Shown here piece by piece: positions 53,740 to 62,209 of a stretch of DNA of 64,000 bases. The position numbers and the translations under genes are program-made. Every line of letters starts with the position of its first letter. The first letter of the stretch is position 1. The notes beneath the pieces are model-generated. The model did no database searches. It worked only from the letters and a program-made list of their open reading frames with translations, and was not told the origin of the DNA. Source of the DNA: Burkholderiaceae bacterium (lineage in GTDB: Bacteria; Pseudomonadota; Gammaproteobacteria; Burkholderiales; Burkholderiaceae_E); contig JAMLIN010000007.1 of NCBI GenBank assembly GCA_023954135.1, forward strand, positions 98,959 to 162,958, given 5' to 3'.

Positions 53740-54145
53740 GCCCAATCCCCGGCAGATAGCCCAGTTGCTGGCGGCAGCGGATCGGAACATTGCCGATGCA
53801 CGGATTGCTGGTCTGAGCGAGGAAAACCAGTTCGACGCGGCGTACAAGGCGATCATGCAGCTTGCCATGCTGGGATTGCTGGCCCACGGTTATCGCACAT
53901 TGACCAGCAAGCCCGGGCATCATCAGACGGCGATTCAAACCCTTGCCCTGACGGTGCAATGGCCGAACGAAAAGGTCTGGCCATTGGACGCCTTGCGCAA
54001 GCAGCGCAATCTGGCTGATTACTCGGGCGATCCCGTGTCTGCGGCAGCAGTGCAAAGCTGTCTGGGCAACGCCAGGGCGTTGCGCACGCATGTGCATGGC
54101 TGGCTGCTGGCGAACCGGCCGGAGCTGCTGTCCCAGAGCAAGTAG
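53696..54145 (+). CDS. HEPN-like partner protein
   Basis: This 149-residue all-helical protein has the HEPN-like segment LRKQRNLADYSG (Arg104, Asn105, Tyr109). It corresponds to the RN-xxx-H/Y element of HEPN ribonucleases, though the usual His is Tyr here. In MNT-HEPN pairs this is the toxin, and loss of His could mean a different or weakened activity. The ATG at 53696 has a GGGGGG run at five bases. Its stop codon overlaps a GTG that is in frame with dctQ. Confidence 0.78.
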   Translation: MSLQQLLGISLESVEPNPRQIAQLLAAADRNIADARIAGLSEENQFDAAYKAIMQLAMLGLLAHGYRTLTSKPGHHQTAIQTLALTVQWPNEKVWPLDALRKQRNLADYSGDPVSAAAVQSCLGNARALRTHVHGWLLANRPELLSQSK

Positions 54146-54189
54146 TGATGGTGGTAGAAGAGCGCCACCAGTTCCTCGTCACCGACGAA

Positions 54190-54714
54190 GTGCGCGACAC
54201 AGCGTTCGGAAGTACCGGGCCGGCACGCCCGGGGATGATCGGCTGGCTGCGGCGGATCATCCGCGGCTGGGCGCTGGCCGGCGGCGCGCTGCTGTTGCTG
54301 CTCGCCGTCGCGACCACCTGGAGCGCCATCGGCGCCGCGCTCTTCGGCCGGCCGCTGCCCGGTGAGGTCGAGCTGGCCGAGCTCGGCGTCGCGATCGCCG
54401 CGTTCAGCTTCCTGCCCTACTGCCAGCTGATCGGCGCTAACGTCTCGGCCGACATCTTCACCACCGGCGCCGGGCCGCGTACCGTCGCGGTGCTCAAGGC
54501 CATCTCGGGCATGGTCGCGTTCGGCTTCGCCCTGCTGCTGCTCTGGCGGATGAACGCCGGGCTGGCCGACTATCGCCGGTACGAGGAGATCACGACCATC
54601 CTCAGGATTCCGATCTGGATCGTGTTCGTGCCGGCGCTCGCCTCGCTCGCGCTGCTTGCGATCGCATCGCTGATCTCGATCCGCGATGCCGTCGCCGCGG
54701 TGCGCCGCGGCTAG
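54190..54714 (+). CDS. TRAP transporter small membrane subunit DctQ
   Basis: This protein has four membrane helices and the DctQ layout (VELAELGVAIAAFSFLPYCQLIGANVSADIF, EITTILRIPIWIVF). The native start is either GTG 54190 (174 residues) or ATG 54235 (159 residues); both lie in the right 94-bp repeat. The frame is also open back to GTG 54145 and ATG 54148 inside the inserted cassette. These would add about 15 residues and couple translation to the HEPN stop. It ends 18 bases before dctM. Confidence 0.87.
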   Translation: MRDTAFGSTGPARPGMIGWLRRIIRGWALAGGALLLLLAVATTWSAIGAALFGRPLPGEVELAELGVAIAAFSFLPYCQLIGANVSADIFTTGAGPRTVAVLKAISGMVAFGFALLLLWRMNAGLADYRRYEEITTILRIPIWIVFVPALASLALLAIASLISIRDAVAAVRRG

Positions 54715-54732
54715 ATCCCCCGGAACGGGCCC

Positions 54733-56058
54733 ATGGATCACGCCCTCGTCCTCGGCCTTGCCGGACTGCTTGCGCTGGTGGCCCTGATCGCCATCCGGAT
54801 ACCGGTCGCCTACTCGATGATCCTCGTGGGCGGCATCGGCGTCGTCGCCCTCGACGGACCTGCGATCCTGCTGTCGCAGCTGAAGGACCTCGCCCTCGCG
54901 CAATTCTCGATCTACGACCTGTCGGTCGTGCCGATGTTCATCCTGATGGGCAACATCGCGACCCACGCCGGCCTGTCGCAGGACCTGTTCCGCGCCGCCA
55001 ACGCCTGGCTCGGCCGGATGCGCGGCGGGGTCGCGATGTCGGCGATCGCCGCCTGCGCCGGCTTCGGCTCGGTCTGCGGCTCGTCTCTCGCCACCGCCTC
55101 GACGATGGGCCAGGTGGCGTTGCCCGAGCTGCGCCGCTATCGCTACCGGCCCTCGCTCGCCACCGGCACGCTCGCCGCCGGCGGCGTGCTCGGCATCCTG
55201 ATCCCGCCCTCGGTGGTGCTGGTGATCTACGCGATCATCGTCGAGGCGAGCATCGCCACCATGTTCATCGCCGCCCTCGTCCCCGGCCTGATCGCGGTGG
55301 CGACCTTCATCGCCACGATCGCGATCTACGTCAGGCTGCGCCCCGACTCGGGCCCTCCGGGCGCCCGGGTGGACCGGGCGGAGCTCGTCGCGGCGACCCG
55401 CGCGGTGGCCCCGGTGGCCGCGATCTTCGCGATCGTGATCGGCGGCATCTACTTCGGCCTGTTCAACCCGACGCCGGCCGCCGCGATCGGCGTCGTCCTC
55501 GTGCTCCTGCTCGGCATCCATCGCCGCCGCATCGGACTGGCGGAAATGCGCCAGACCCTGTACGACACCGCGTCGACCACCGGCATGATCTTCCTGATCC
55601 TGCTCGGCGCCGAGATGCTCAAGATCTTCATGTCGCGCGGCGGCGTGCCGCAGGCGGCCGCCGAGATGCTGGCCGTGTCGGGAATGGCGCCGATGACGAT
55701 CCTCGTCCTGCTGCTCGTCGCCCTGATCGCGCTCGGCTGCCTGATGGACAGCCTCTCGATGATCCTGCTGGCGATACCGTTCTTCTGGCCGGTGATCTCG
55801 GGGCTCGACTTCGGCATGCCACCCGAGGACCTCAAGATCTGGTTCGGCATCCTCGCGCTGGTGGTGGTCGAGCTCGGGCTGATCACGCCACCGGTGGGCA
55901 TGAACGTGTTCGTCATCAATTCGCTAGCGCCCGATGTGCCGATGCGCGAGACCTTCGCGGGCGTCATGCCCTTCTTCTTCGCCGAGCTGTTCCGGGTGGC
56001 GCTGCTGATCGCATTCCCGGCGCTGTCGCTCTGGCTGCCGGCGCTGCTGGCGGGATAG
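54733..56058 (+). CDS. TRAP transporter large membrane subunit DctM
   Basis: This 441-residue permease has twelve predicted membrane helices and DctM landmarks: PMFILMGNIATHAGLSQDLF, GFGSVCGSSLATASTMG (a sodium/substrate region) and GVLGILIPPSVVLVIYAII. It couples sodium entry to uptake of the DctP ligand. It follows dctQ closely, and all three TRAP components are present despite the insertion. Confidence 0.94.
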   Translation: MDHALVLGLAGLLALVALIAIRIPVAYSMILVGGIGVVALDGPAILLSQLKDLALAQFSIYDLSVVPMFILMGNIATHAGLSQDLFRAANAWLGRMRGGVAMSAIAACAGFGSVCGSSLATASTMGQVALPELRRYRYRPSLATGTLAAGGVLGILIPPSVVLVIYAIIVEASIATMFIAALVPGLIAVATFIATIAIYVRLRPDSGPPGARVDRAELVAATRAVAPVAAIFAIVIGGIYFGLFNPTPAAAIGVVLVLLLGIHRRRIGLAEMRQTLYDTASTTGMIFLILLGAEMLKIFMSRGGVPQAAAEMLAVSGMAPMTILVLLLVALIALGCLMDSLSMILLAIPFFWPVISGLDFGMPPEDLKIWFGILALVVVELGLITPPVGMNVFVINSLAPDVPMRETFAGVMPFFFAELFRVALLIAFPALSLWLPALLAG

Positions 56059-56103
56059 GTTCCGAAAACAGGTGGGCTCGCTCCAGGTGGGTGCGGAAGT
56101 TGC

Positions 56104-57726
56104 ATGACCGATCCGGTCATGAGCGCCGTGATCGAATCCGCCGCATCCGCCGTCGCCGAGCCTCGTTCCGGCTCCCGCGCCGCCACTGCGCCCGCCTCCC
56201 ATGAGCTCCTGGTGCTGCTCGGCCATCCGCGCGGCGCCGGCTCGCTGTGCGGCGCGCTCGCCGACGCCTATGTCCGGGGCGCCCGGGCGGCGGGCTGGCG
56301 GGTACGGCTCATCGATGTCTCGCGCCTCGATTTCGATGCCGACGTGCGCCTGCCCAGTCCCCGGGCGCAGGCGCTGGAGCCCGACCTCGAGCAGGTGCGC
56401 GACGCTTTGGCGGCGGCCCGCCACATCGTGTTCGTCTACCCGAACTGGTGGGGCACGATGCCCGCCCGGCTCAAGGGGCTGCTCGACCGGGTCCTGGTGC
56501 CCGGCTGGGCGTTCCGCGAAAGCACCGGCGGCACCGGTTTCGAAGGCCTGCTCGGAGGACGCAGCGCCGAGATCCTGACGACGATGGACACGCCCGATCT
56601 CGTCTATCGCTGGCTCTACCGCGCGCCGGGGCAGCGGGCGATGGCGCAGGCCACGCTCGGCTTCTGCGGCATCGAGGTGATCCGCAGCACCCGCTTCGGG
56701 ATGGTGAAGTCCTCGACGCCGGCCGAACGCGGCCGGTGGGTGGAACAGGCGCACTCGCTCGGCGCCCACCTCGGCACGGACCCCAGCCGCGACGGTCCGG
56801 GCGGCCTCATGCGCCGGATGCTGCCCTGGGTCCGGGCGCTGCGCCTGCAGTTCTATCCGATGAGCTTCATCGCCTACTGGGTCGGCGCCCTGCTCGCGAC
56901 ACCGGGCGGAGGGATCGATCCCTGGCGCTTCCTCTTCGGCTACCTGGTGCTGTTCTTCGTCGAAGCGGCCACTGTCTTCATCAACGACATCGAGGACCAG
57001 GAGAGCGACCGCCGCAACCGCTGGTGGGGCCCCTTCAGCGGCGGCTCGCGGGTGCTCGTCGGCGGCGGCCTCGATGCGCGGCAGCTCGCCCGCGGCACCG
57101 GGCTCGCCCTCGGCTGCGCCTTCGTCGCCTGCCTGGCGCTGATCGCGACGGTGCCGGTGCCCACCGGGCTGGCGATCCTTGCCGCCGTCCTGGTGCTGGG
57201 CGTGCTCGCGATCGGCTATACCCTGCCGCCGCTCGCGCTTTCGCACCGCGGCCTCGGAGAGCTCGACGTCGCGCTCACCAACGGCCTCGGCGTTCTCGTC
57301 TTCGGCTTCATCGCGCATGGCGGCAGTCTCGGCTCGCCCCTGCCCTGGCTGGTCGGCCTGCCGATGTGCCTCGCGATCCTGCCGGCGATCCTGCTCGCGG
57401 GCGTGCCCGACCACGACGCGGATGCGGCGAGCGGCAAGCGCACCCTGGTGGTCGCGATCGGCATCCGCCGCAGCCTTCTGCTGGCGAGCGTCGGCGTCGT
57501 GACGGCCGTGCTGCTCGCCGCCGTGCTGCACCAGGCTCTCGGCGTCGCGGCACTGGCCGGCGTCGCCGCCTTCGCCGGGCTGCACGCCATCGGCCTCGTG
57601 CCGGCGCTGCTGCGCGAGGCCGAGCGCGGGCCGTCGGCACGGCGCATCGACGGCCTGATCGCGGCGTCACTCGCCTTCGTCCTCTGGTTCGGCATCGTGC
57701 CGCTCGCGAATCTCTGGCGGACCTGA
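56104..57726 (+). CDS. Fusion of flavodoxin-fold quinone reductase and UbiA-family prenyltransferase
   Basis: In this 540-residue protein, residues ~35-220 form an NQO/MdaB-like flavodoxin-fold domain (LVLLGHPRGAGSLCGALADAY, VFVYPNWWGTMPARLKGLLDRV). Residues ~245-540 form a UbiA-family membrane domain with eight or nine helices. Both Asp-rich prenyl-diphosphate motifs are present: NDIEDQESD and DHDADAASGKRTL. The fusion suggests prenylation of an aromatic acceptor coupled to quinone/hydroquinone reduction. The pathway is unknown. It lies 45 bases after dctM and may share its transcript. Confidence 0.87.
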   Translation: MTDPVMSAVIESAASAVAEPRSGSRAATAPASHELLVLLGHPRGAGSLCGALADAYVRGARAAGWRVRLIDVSRLDFDADVRLPSPRAQALEPDLEQVRDALAAARHIVFVYPNWWGTMPARLKGLLDRVLVPGWAFRESTGGTGFEGLLGGRSAEILTTMDTPDLVYRWLYRAPGQRAMAQATLGFCGIEVIRSTRFGMVKSSTPAERGRWVEQAHSLGAHLGTDPSRDGPGGLMRRMLPWVRALRLQFYPMSFIAYWVGALLATPGGGIDPWRFLFGYLVLFFVEAATVFINDIEDQESDRRNRWWGPFSGGSRVLVGGGLDARQLARGTGLALGCAFVACLALIATVPVPTGLAILAAVLVLGVLAIGYTLPPLALSHRGLGELDVALTNGLGVLVFGFIAHGGSLGSPLPWLVGLPMCLAILPAILLAGVPDHDADAASGKRTLVVAIGIRRSLLLASVGVVTAVLLAAVLHQALGVAALAGVAAFAGLHAIGLVPALLREAERGPSARRIDGLIAASLAFVLWFGIVPLANLWRT

Positions 57727-57805
57727 GCCGCGCGAGAGGCGCGTTCCCGCACCCGCCGAGAACCGCCCGTTTCCCTCGCTACCCGCCGACGGCGGACGGG
57801 CGCCG

Positions 57806-58723
57806 ATGCCCGATAATGCGGACTGCACCGCAGTGGATCCCGTCATGCACCGCAGGTCCCCGCCCTGGGGCGCGATCGAGGCCTTCGTCGTCGCGTCCCG
57901 CCTCGGCAGCTTCAAGGCGGCTGCCCAGGAGCTCGGCGTCAGCCCGTCGGCCTTCTCGCGCCGCATCCAGGCGCTCGAGACGCATGTCGGCGCGCGCCTG
58001 TTCGACCGGGGCGACACCGCGCTGCGCCTCACCAAGGCGGGACGACGCTATCTCAACCGGCTCGAGCCGGGCTATGCCGCGATCCGCGCCGCCACCGACT
58101 GGATGGCGCCCTCGCCCGGACGGCGGCCGCTGCGCGTGGGAGTCTCGCAGTCATTCGCGATCGGCTGGCTGCTGCCGCGGCTGCAGCGCTTCCACGATGC
58201 CTGGCCCGACATCGAGGTCACCCTGCATACCCGGGCCGGCAACCTCGATCTCGCCGGCGGCGCAGCCGACATCGCGATCCTCTTCGGCGACGGGCAATGG
58301 GCGGGGATGCGCAGCCGGCGCCTCCTCGACACCGATGCGATGGTGGTCGGCGCACCGGCGCTGGCCGGCGCATCGATCGCCGAGCTGCGCAGCCAGCGCC
58401 AGCTCGAGATGTTCGTTCCGCCGGATCTCTGGCGCTACTGGCTCGACGCCACCGGCGAAGCTGGACTCGCCGGCGGCGAGCGGCTCTATTTCGACAGCGG
58501 CCAGGTGATGTACGAGGCGGCCGCGCGCGGCCTCGGGATCGCGATCGGCATCCGGCCCCTGGTCGATCCGTTCCTGAAGAGCGGCCGGCTGGTGCCCCTG
58601 CACGAGCGCACGGTACGGCTGGCCGGCGGCCACTACGTGGCAGCGCTGCCGGCGATGATGCACGAACCGCCGGTGCGCGCCTTCTGGCGCTGGATCCTGG
58701 AGGAGCGCAGCGGCGACGGCTGA
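57806..58723 (+). CDS. LysR-family transcriptional regulator
   Basis: This regulator of up to 305 residues has an N-terminal winged helix (AIEAFVVASRLGSFKAAAQELGVSPSAFSRRIQALE) and a GcvA-like effector domain. The ATG at 57845 would drop 13 unconserved residues and is a fair alternative. Its stop codon is immediately followed by the stop codon of the convergent crotonase with no gap. Targets are unknown; the upstream fusion gene is one candidate. Confidence 0.88.
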   Translation: MPDNADCTAVDPVMHRRSPPWGAIEAFVVASRLGSFKAAAQELGVSPSAFSRRIQALETHVGARLFDRGDTALRLTKAGRRYLNRLEPGYAAIRAATDWMAPSPGRRPLRVGVSQSFAIGWLLPRLQRFHDAWPDIEVTLHTRAGNLDLAGGAADIAILFGDGQWAGMRSRRLLDTDAMVVGAPALAGASIAELRSQRQLEMFVPPDLWRYWLDATGEAGLAGGERLYFDSGQVMYEAAARGLGIAIGIRPLVDPFLKSGRLVPLHERTVRLAGGHYVAALPAMMHEPPVRAFWRWILEERSGDG

Positions 58724-59629
58724 CTACGGGCGCCGCAATTGCGACTCGAGACCGGCGGCCAGATCCCGTGCCTCATCGCCCTCGGGAATGGGTCGACCGC
58801 TGTCGCGCCACTCGACAGCCCGCTTGAAACCTTCCACCTGGGCATAGCGCCGGAACCACATGCCTTCCGGATTGTGACGGGTGACGCCGTCGAACACGGT
58901 GGCAAGCGTCTGGGCTTGCTCGAGCCCCATCGTCAGCAACACCTGGTTGACCACCAGCTTGTGCATCGCCAGATGCGAGTTGGGAACGCCGGCGATCCGC
59001 TCGGCCAGTTCGATGGTCGCCCGGTCGAGCTCCTCCACCGGTACCGAGATGTTCGCCAGGCCCCAGTCGGCGGCCCTGGCGCCCGTGATGGTGTCGCCGG
59101 TGAACATCATCTGCTTGGCGCGGGCAGCGCCGAGCCGATAGGTCCACATCGCAGTGGTCGGGCAACCCCAGACCCGGGTCGGCATGTAGCCGATCCTGGC
59201 ATCATCGGCCATCACCAGCAGATCGCAGCACAGGGCGATGTCACTGCCGCCCGCCACCGCGTAGCCGTGCACCTTGGCAATGGTTGGCTTGGAGGAGCGC
59301 CACAGCGACATGAAGTCCTCGGTGTGGCGCTTCATCATCGCGTAGTCGACGAGCGGGTCCCATGGCGTCTTCTCCTGCCGGCACGGGTGATCGTCCTGTC
59401 CCTCGGCGTATTCGTTCAGATCGTAGCCGGCGCAGAACGCAGCGCCCGCGCCTTCGACGATGATGACGTGCACTTCGGGGTCGGCTTCGGCCAGTTCGAC
59501 CGCGCGCCGGATTTCACCCGGCATGGCGCTGTTTATCGCGTTGAGCTTGCCGGGGCGATTCAGCTGCAGACGGGCGATGCGCGGCTGTCGCGGGTCCTTG
59601 TAGATCTTCAACGTAGTGAATTCGGACAT
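58724..59629 (-). CDS. Enoyl-CoA hydratase/isomerase-family protein
   Basis: This 301-residue crotonase has the oxyanion segments [15 protein letters not shown] and [19 protein letters not shown]. It is longer than usual owing to an insertion after the first motif (residues ~78-95). The start at 59629 has AGGAGC upstream. It is the last gene of the HpaB-family/crotonase/crotonase operon. Reaction type (hydratase, isomerase, hydrolase) cannot be fixed. Confidence 0.88.
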   Translation of the reverse strand: MSEFTTLKIYKDPRQPRIARLQLNRPGKLNAINSAMPGEIRRAVELAEADPEVHVIIVEGAGAAFCAGYDLNEYAEGQDDHPCRQEKTPWDPLVDYAMMKRHTEDFMSLWRSSKPTIAKVHGYAVAGGSDIALCCDLLVMADDARIGYMPTRVWGCPTTAMWTYRLGAARAKQMMFTGDTITGARAADWGLANISVPVEELDRATIELAERIAGVPNSHLAMHKLVVNQVLLTMGLEQAQTLATVFDGVTRHNPEGMWFRRYAQVEGFKRAVEWRDSGRPIPEGDEARDLAAGLESQLRRP

Positions 59630-59662
59630 TCTCGCTGCTCCTGGATTCGTGTTCGGGGTCGA

Positions 59663-60475
59663 CTAGATCCTGCTGAAATCGCCGCTGCGGCCGAGTCCGG
59701 ACGCGAAGCGTCCGGCGCCGGCGGCGCCCTCGCGCCAATGCGCATCGACACCATTGGCCCACTCGTTCTTCAGCGCCTGCCCCACCGGCAGGCCGAATCC
59801 TTCGTAGGCGTTGCGACGATCGGCTATCACCGCCGCCTGCGGGAAGCGGGCGATCGACTGCGCCAGCTCCTCGGCAGCCGCGCGAGCCGTGCCGCGCGGC
59901 ACCACCCGCTCGCACAGGCCGATGCGCAAGGCCTCCTTTGCATCCACCTTCCGTCCGGTGAGGATGATGTCCATCGCGCGGCCCATGCCGACCAGGCGCG
60001 GCAGCCGCACGGTTCCGCCGTCCAGCAACGGAATGCCCCAGCGACGGCAATAGACCCCGAAGTAGGCGTTGTCCGCCATGACCCGCATGTCACACCACAT
60101 CGCCAGTTCCATGCCGCCCGCGACGGCGGGGCCTTCGATCGCGCCTATGACCGGCTTCGACAGCTCGAGCCGCGACGGCCCCATCGGCCCGCGCGGCGCC
60201 GGGGCGGCGCCCATGGGGAAACCCAGCTCCTCCACGATCTCCTCGTGGAACCGCTCGCGATCGCCCAGTGTGCTGGCGTACTTCAGATCCCAGCCGGCGC
60301 AGAACGCGCCGCCGTCGCCGTAGAACACCGCGACCTTCGCCTCGGGATCGCGATCGAATGCGAGGAACGCGGCGGTCAGCGCATCGGCGGTGTCGGGATC
60401 GACCGCGTTGCGGGCATTGATGCGGTCATTGACGATGGTGGTGACCACACCGTTTCGTTCGACTCGAACGGACAC
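59663..60475 (-). CDS. Enoyl-CoA hydratase/isomerase-family protein
   Basis: This 270-residue crotonase has GAFCAGWDLKYAST and GPAVAGGMELAMWCDMRVM as oxyanion-hole segments and RRWGIPLLDGGTVRLPRLVG following. The start is GTG at 60475 with AGGAGA seven bases before. It is the middle gene of the minus-strand operon led by the AbfD-like flavoenzyme. Two crotonases in tandem suggest successive CoA-thioester steps. Confidence 0.88.
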   Translation of the reverse strand: MSVRVERNGVVTTIVNDRINARNAVDPDTADALTAAFLAFDRDPEAKVAVFYGDGGAFCAGWDLKYASTLGDRERFHEEIVEELGFPMGAAPAPRGPMGPSRLELSKPVIGAIEGPAVAGGMELAMWCDMRVMADNAYFGVYCRRWGIPLLDGGTVRLPRLVGMGRAMDIILTGRKVDAKEALRIGLCERVVPRGTARAAAEELAQSIARFPQAAVIADRRNAYEGFGLPVGQALKNEWANGVDAHWREGAAGAGRFASGLGRSGDFSRI

Positions 60476-60523
60476 GTTCTTCTCCTGGATGATTGTCGAA
60501 TGGCGCCCGGTGGCCGGGCGTCG

Positions 60524-62137
60524 TCAGTTTTCCCGCGTCACCGGCAGCGGCACCATCACCGCCTGCCCCGGGGCGCTGCAGCCCTGGTCGCAGCAGCGCC
60601 CCGGCTGCCGGTTGCGGGTGATCGGGCGATCCTCGCTCGAGGCGAGCACACCGCGATCGAGCAGGCGCTCGACGAGCTCGACCTTGCTGCCGATCGGGTA
60701 ATTGCGGTAGATCTCCTTCTTCATCGCGGCGGGCGAGCCTCCGCCATGCAGGCTGATCACCGAGTACCAGCCGCCCTGGTAGGAAGCGGTGAGGTCCTCG
60801 ATGAAGCGCGCCACTTCCATCCGCTTGTCGGCGGGCACCGCCGGATTGGCGCGCAGCACCTCGGAGAGCTGCGCCGCGGTAGCCGGGTTGTGGTCCTCGT
60901 CCGGACCGGGCAGCGCCACCACCAGGCCGCCGGAGACTTCGTGCGCGAGCCGGTGCATGTCGTAGATCTGGGTGGCGAGCAGCAGCTTGCCGATGTTGGC
61001 GAACACCGGCTCCGGCATGAAGATGCCGCTGTACGGATCTGCCGCGCCATAGACGCTGGCGGCGACCCCGCAGGCGAAGAAGCCCTCGGTGATCTTGATC
61101 AGCTCGACCATCGGCTCGCGCAGGCTGGACTTCGTCTCGGGGTCGAAGCCGTTGGCCTCGCACATCAGCGCGCCGGCGCCGATCAGCAGGTCGCCGAAGC
61201 CGGCGCGCGCCGCGATGCAGCTGTGGCGATGGTGGGTGGCATAGGCGTAGGTCATGTACGACGAGTGCTCCCACTCGCCGGCATAGAAGACCCGCTCCCA
61301 GGGCACCAGCACCCGGTCGAAGATCACCACCCCGACCGACTGTCCGTAGCGCCGCGAGAAGAGCGGCGCTCCGTGCTCGGGCTTCTCGCCGGGGCGCCCT
61401 GCCGGCCGTGCCACGATGGTGATGCCCGGTGCGTCGACGGGCACCGCGCAGCAGATCGCGAAGTCGGTGTCCTCCGGACCCATGTTGCGGCAGGGCATGA
61501 CGAGGAACTCGTGCATGTAGGGCGCGCCGGTGACGATCGCCTTGGTGCCGGAGATCACCACCCCGCGCGCATTGCGCTCGACGATGTGGACATAGGTGTC
61601 CGGGTTGGCCTGCTGGTGCGGCTTGCGGGAACGATCGCCCTTGGCATCGGTCATGGCGATGCCCACGGCGAGGTCGTTCTCCTGCACATGCGCGAGGTAG
61701 TTGGCGAAGCGGGCCCGATGCTCGGTGCTGCCGCGGGCATCATCGATACGCGCCGCCACCTGGCCGATCGCGTTGAGCGCATCGTGGGTCAGGTAGCGCT
61801 GGGCGCAGCCGGTTTCCTGGCACAGCAGGCGCACCGCCTCGAGCTTGTTCAGCAGGTCGCCGCCCGACTGGTTGATGTGCAGCATGCGCGGCACCACCCG
61901 GTCGCCGGAACGGGCGAGCATCAGCGGTGCGAGCGCCGGATCGCGGGCGAAGTCGTAGCAGACCCCGAGGGCCTGGACGCCGGGCCGCAGGGCCGGCTCG
62001 TCGGCGACCGATTCGATGCGCCGACCATCGACGTAGACGACCGGCGCGAGGCGACGCAGGGATTCGCGATAGTCCGCGGCGCTCATCAGGGCAACCGAAG
62101 CCCGCATGGGCTCGGTCGGGGTTTCCGGGGCGTTCAT
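60524..62137 (-). CDS. HpaB/AbfD-family flavoenzyme lacking two AbfD cluster ligands
   Basis: This 537-residue protein belongs to the 4-hydroxyphenylacetate hydroxylase/4-hydroxybutyryl-CoA dehydratase family. The body follows AbfD closely (YLAHVQENDLAVGIAMTDAKG, FGDLLIGAGALM). AbfD binds a 4Fe-4S cluster through three Cys and one His. By hand alignment Cys111 and His303 are kept, but the other Cys positions are Tyr115 and Ala310. A dehydratase of the classic kind is therefore unlikely, and a flavin-only enzyme is more plausible. A Cys-rich tail (RCCDQGCSAPG) is extra. It heads an operon with two crotonases and is divergent from TetR. Confidence 0.85.
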   Translation of the reverse strand: MNAPETPTEPMRASVALMSAADYRESLRRLAPVVYVDGRRIESVADEPALRPGVQALGVCYDFARDPALAPLMLARSGDRVVPRMLHINQSGGDLLNKLEAVRLLCQETGCAQRYLTHDALNAIGQVAARIDDARGSTEHRARFANYLAHVQENDLAVGIAMTDAKGDRSRKPHQQANPDTYVHIVERNARGVVISGTKAIVTGAPYMHEFLVMPCRNMGPEDTDFAICCAVPVDAPGITIVARPAGRPGEKPEHGAPLFSRRYGQSVGVVIFDRVLVPWERVFYAGEWEHSSYMTYAYATHHRHSCIAARAGFGDLLIGAGALMCEANGFDPETKSSLREPMVELIKITEGFFACGVAASVYGAADPYSGIFMPEPVFANIGKLLLATQIYDMHRLAHEVSGGLVVALPGPDEDHNPATAAQLSEVLRANPAVPADKRMEVARFIEDLTASYQGGWYSVISLHGGGSPAAMKKEIYRNYPIGSKVELVERLLDRGVLASSEDRPITRNRQPGRCCDQGCSAPGQAVMVPLPVTREN

Positions 62138-62170
62138 GGCGTGTCTCCCGTGGGTTCCAGGAAAATTTAA

Positions 62171-62204
62171 ACGATGTTCAATTTATTGTCCATATGTTTA
62201 TAAT
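62171..62204 (+). promoter_or_regulatory. tetR promoter with overlapping imperfect palindrome
   Basis: TATAAT at 62199-62204 is a perfect -10. The ATG at 62210 begins five bases after it, which puts the expected transcription start on the start codon. The AT-rich region upstream reads as an imperfect palindrome (AAACGATGTTCAAT against the complement of ATTGTCCATATGTTT), a good candidate TetR operator controlling both divergent genes. Confidence 0.55.
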
Positions 62205-62209
62205 CGAGC

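Larger units (their letters stand above)
52951..54283 (+). mobile_element. MNT-HEPN cassette between 94-bp direct repeats, splitting a TRAP operon
   Basis: The sequence at 52959-53052 is repeated at 54190-54283 with one mismatch (A 53032, G 54263). Between them lie 1,137 bases encoding a nucleotidyltransferase and a HEPN-like protein, with visibly lower GC than the flanks. The repeated sequence is the 5' end of dctQ: the left copy is cut short and the right copy continues into intact dctQ. The module therefore entered, or was duplicated into, the dctQ start, leaving a long target-like duplication. No transposase, integrase or inverted ends were seen. Confidence 0.75.

Noticed and set aside
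52951..54283. Call of the TA cassette as an insertion sequence
   Set aside because: No transposase or terminal inverted repeats were seen, and a 94-bp duplication is far too long for a normal IS target duplication.
60524..62137. Call as a true 4-hydroxybutyryl-CoA dehydratase
   Set aside because: Two of the three Cys ligands of the cluster appear replaced, so only the family, not the activity, is supported.
58739..62170. 1,143-residue plus-strand frame
   Set aside because: Antisense to two crotonases and the AbfD-like gene, all of which have clear motifs and ribosome-binding sites.
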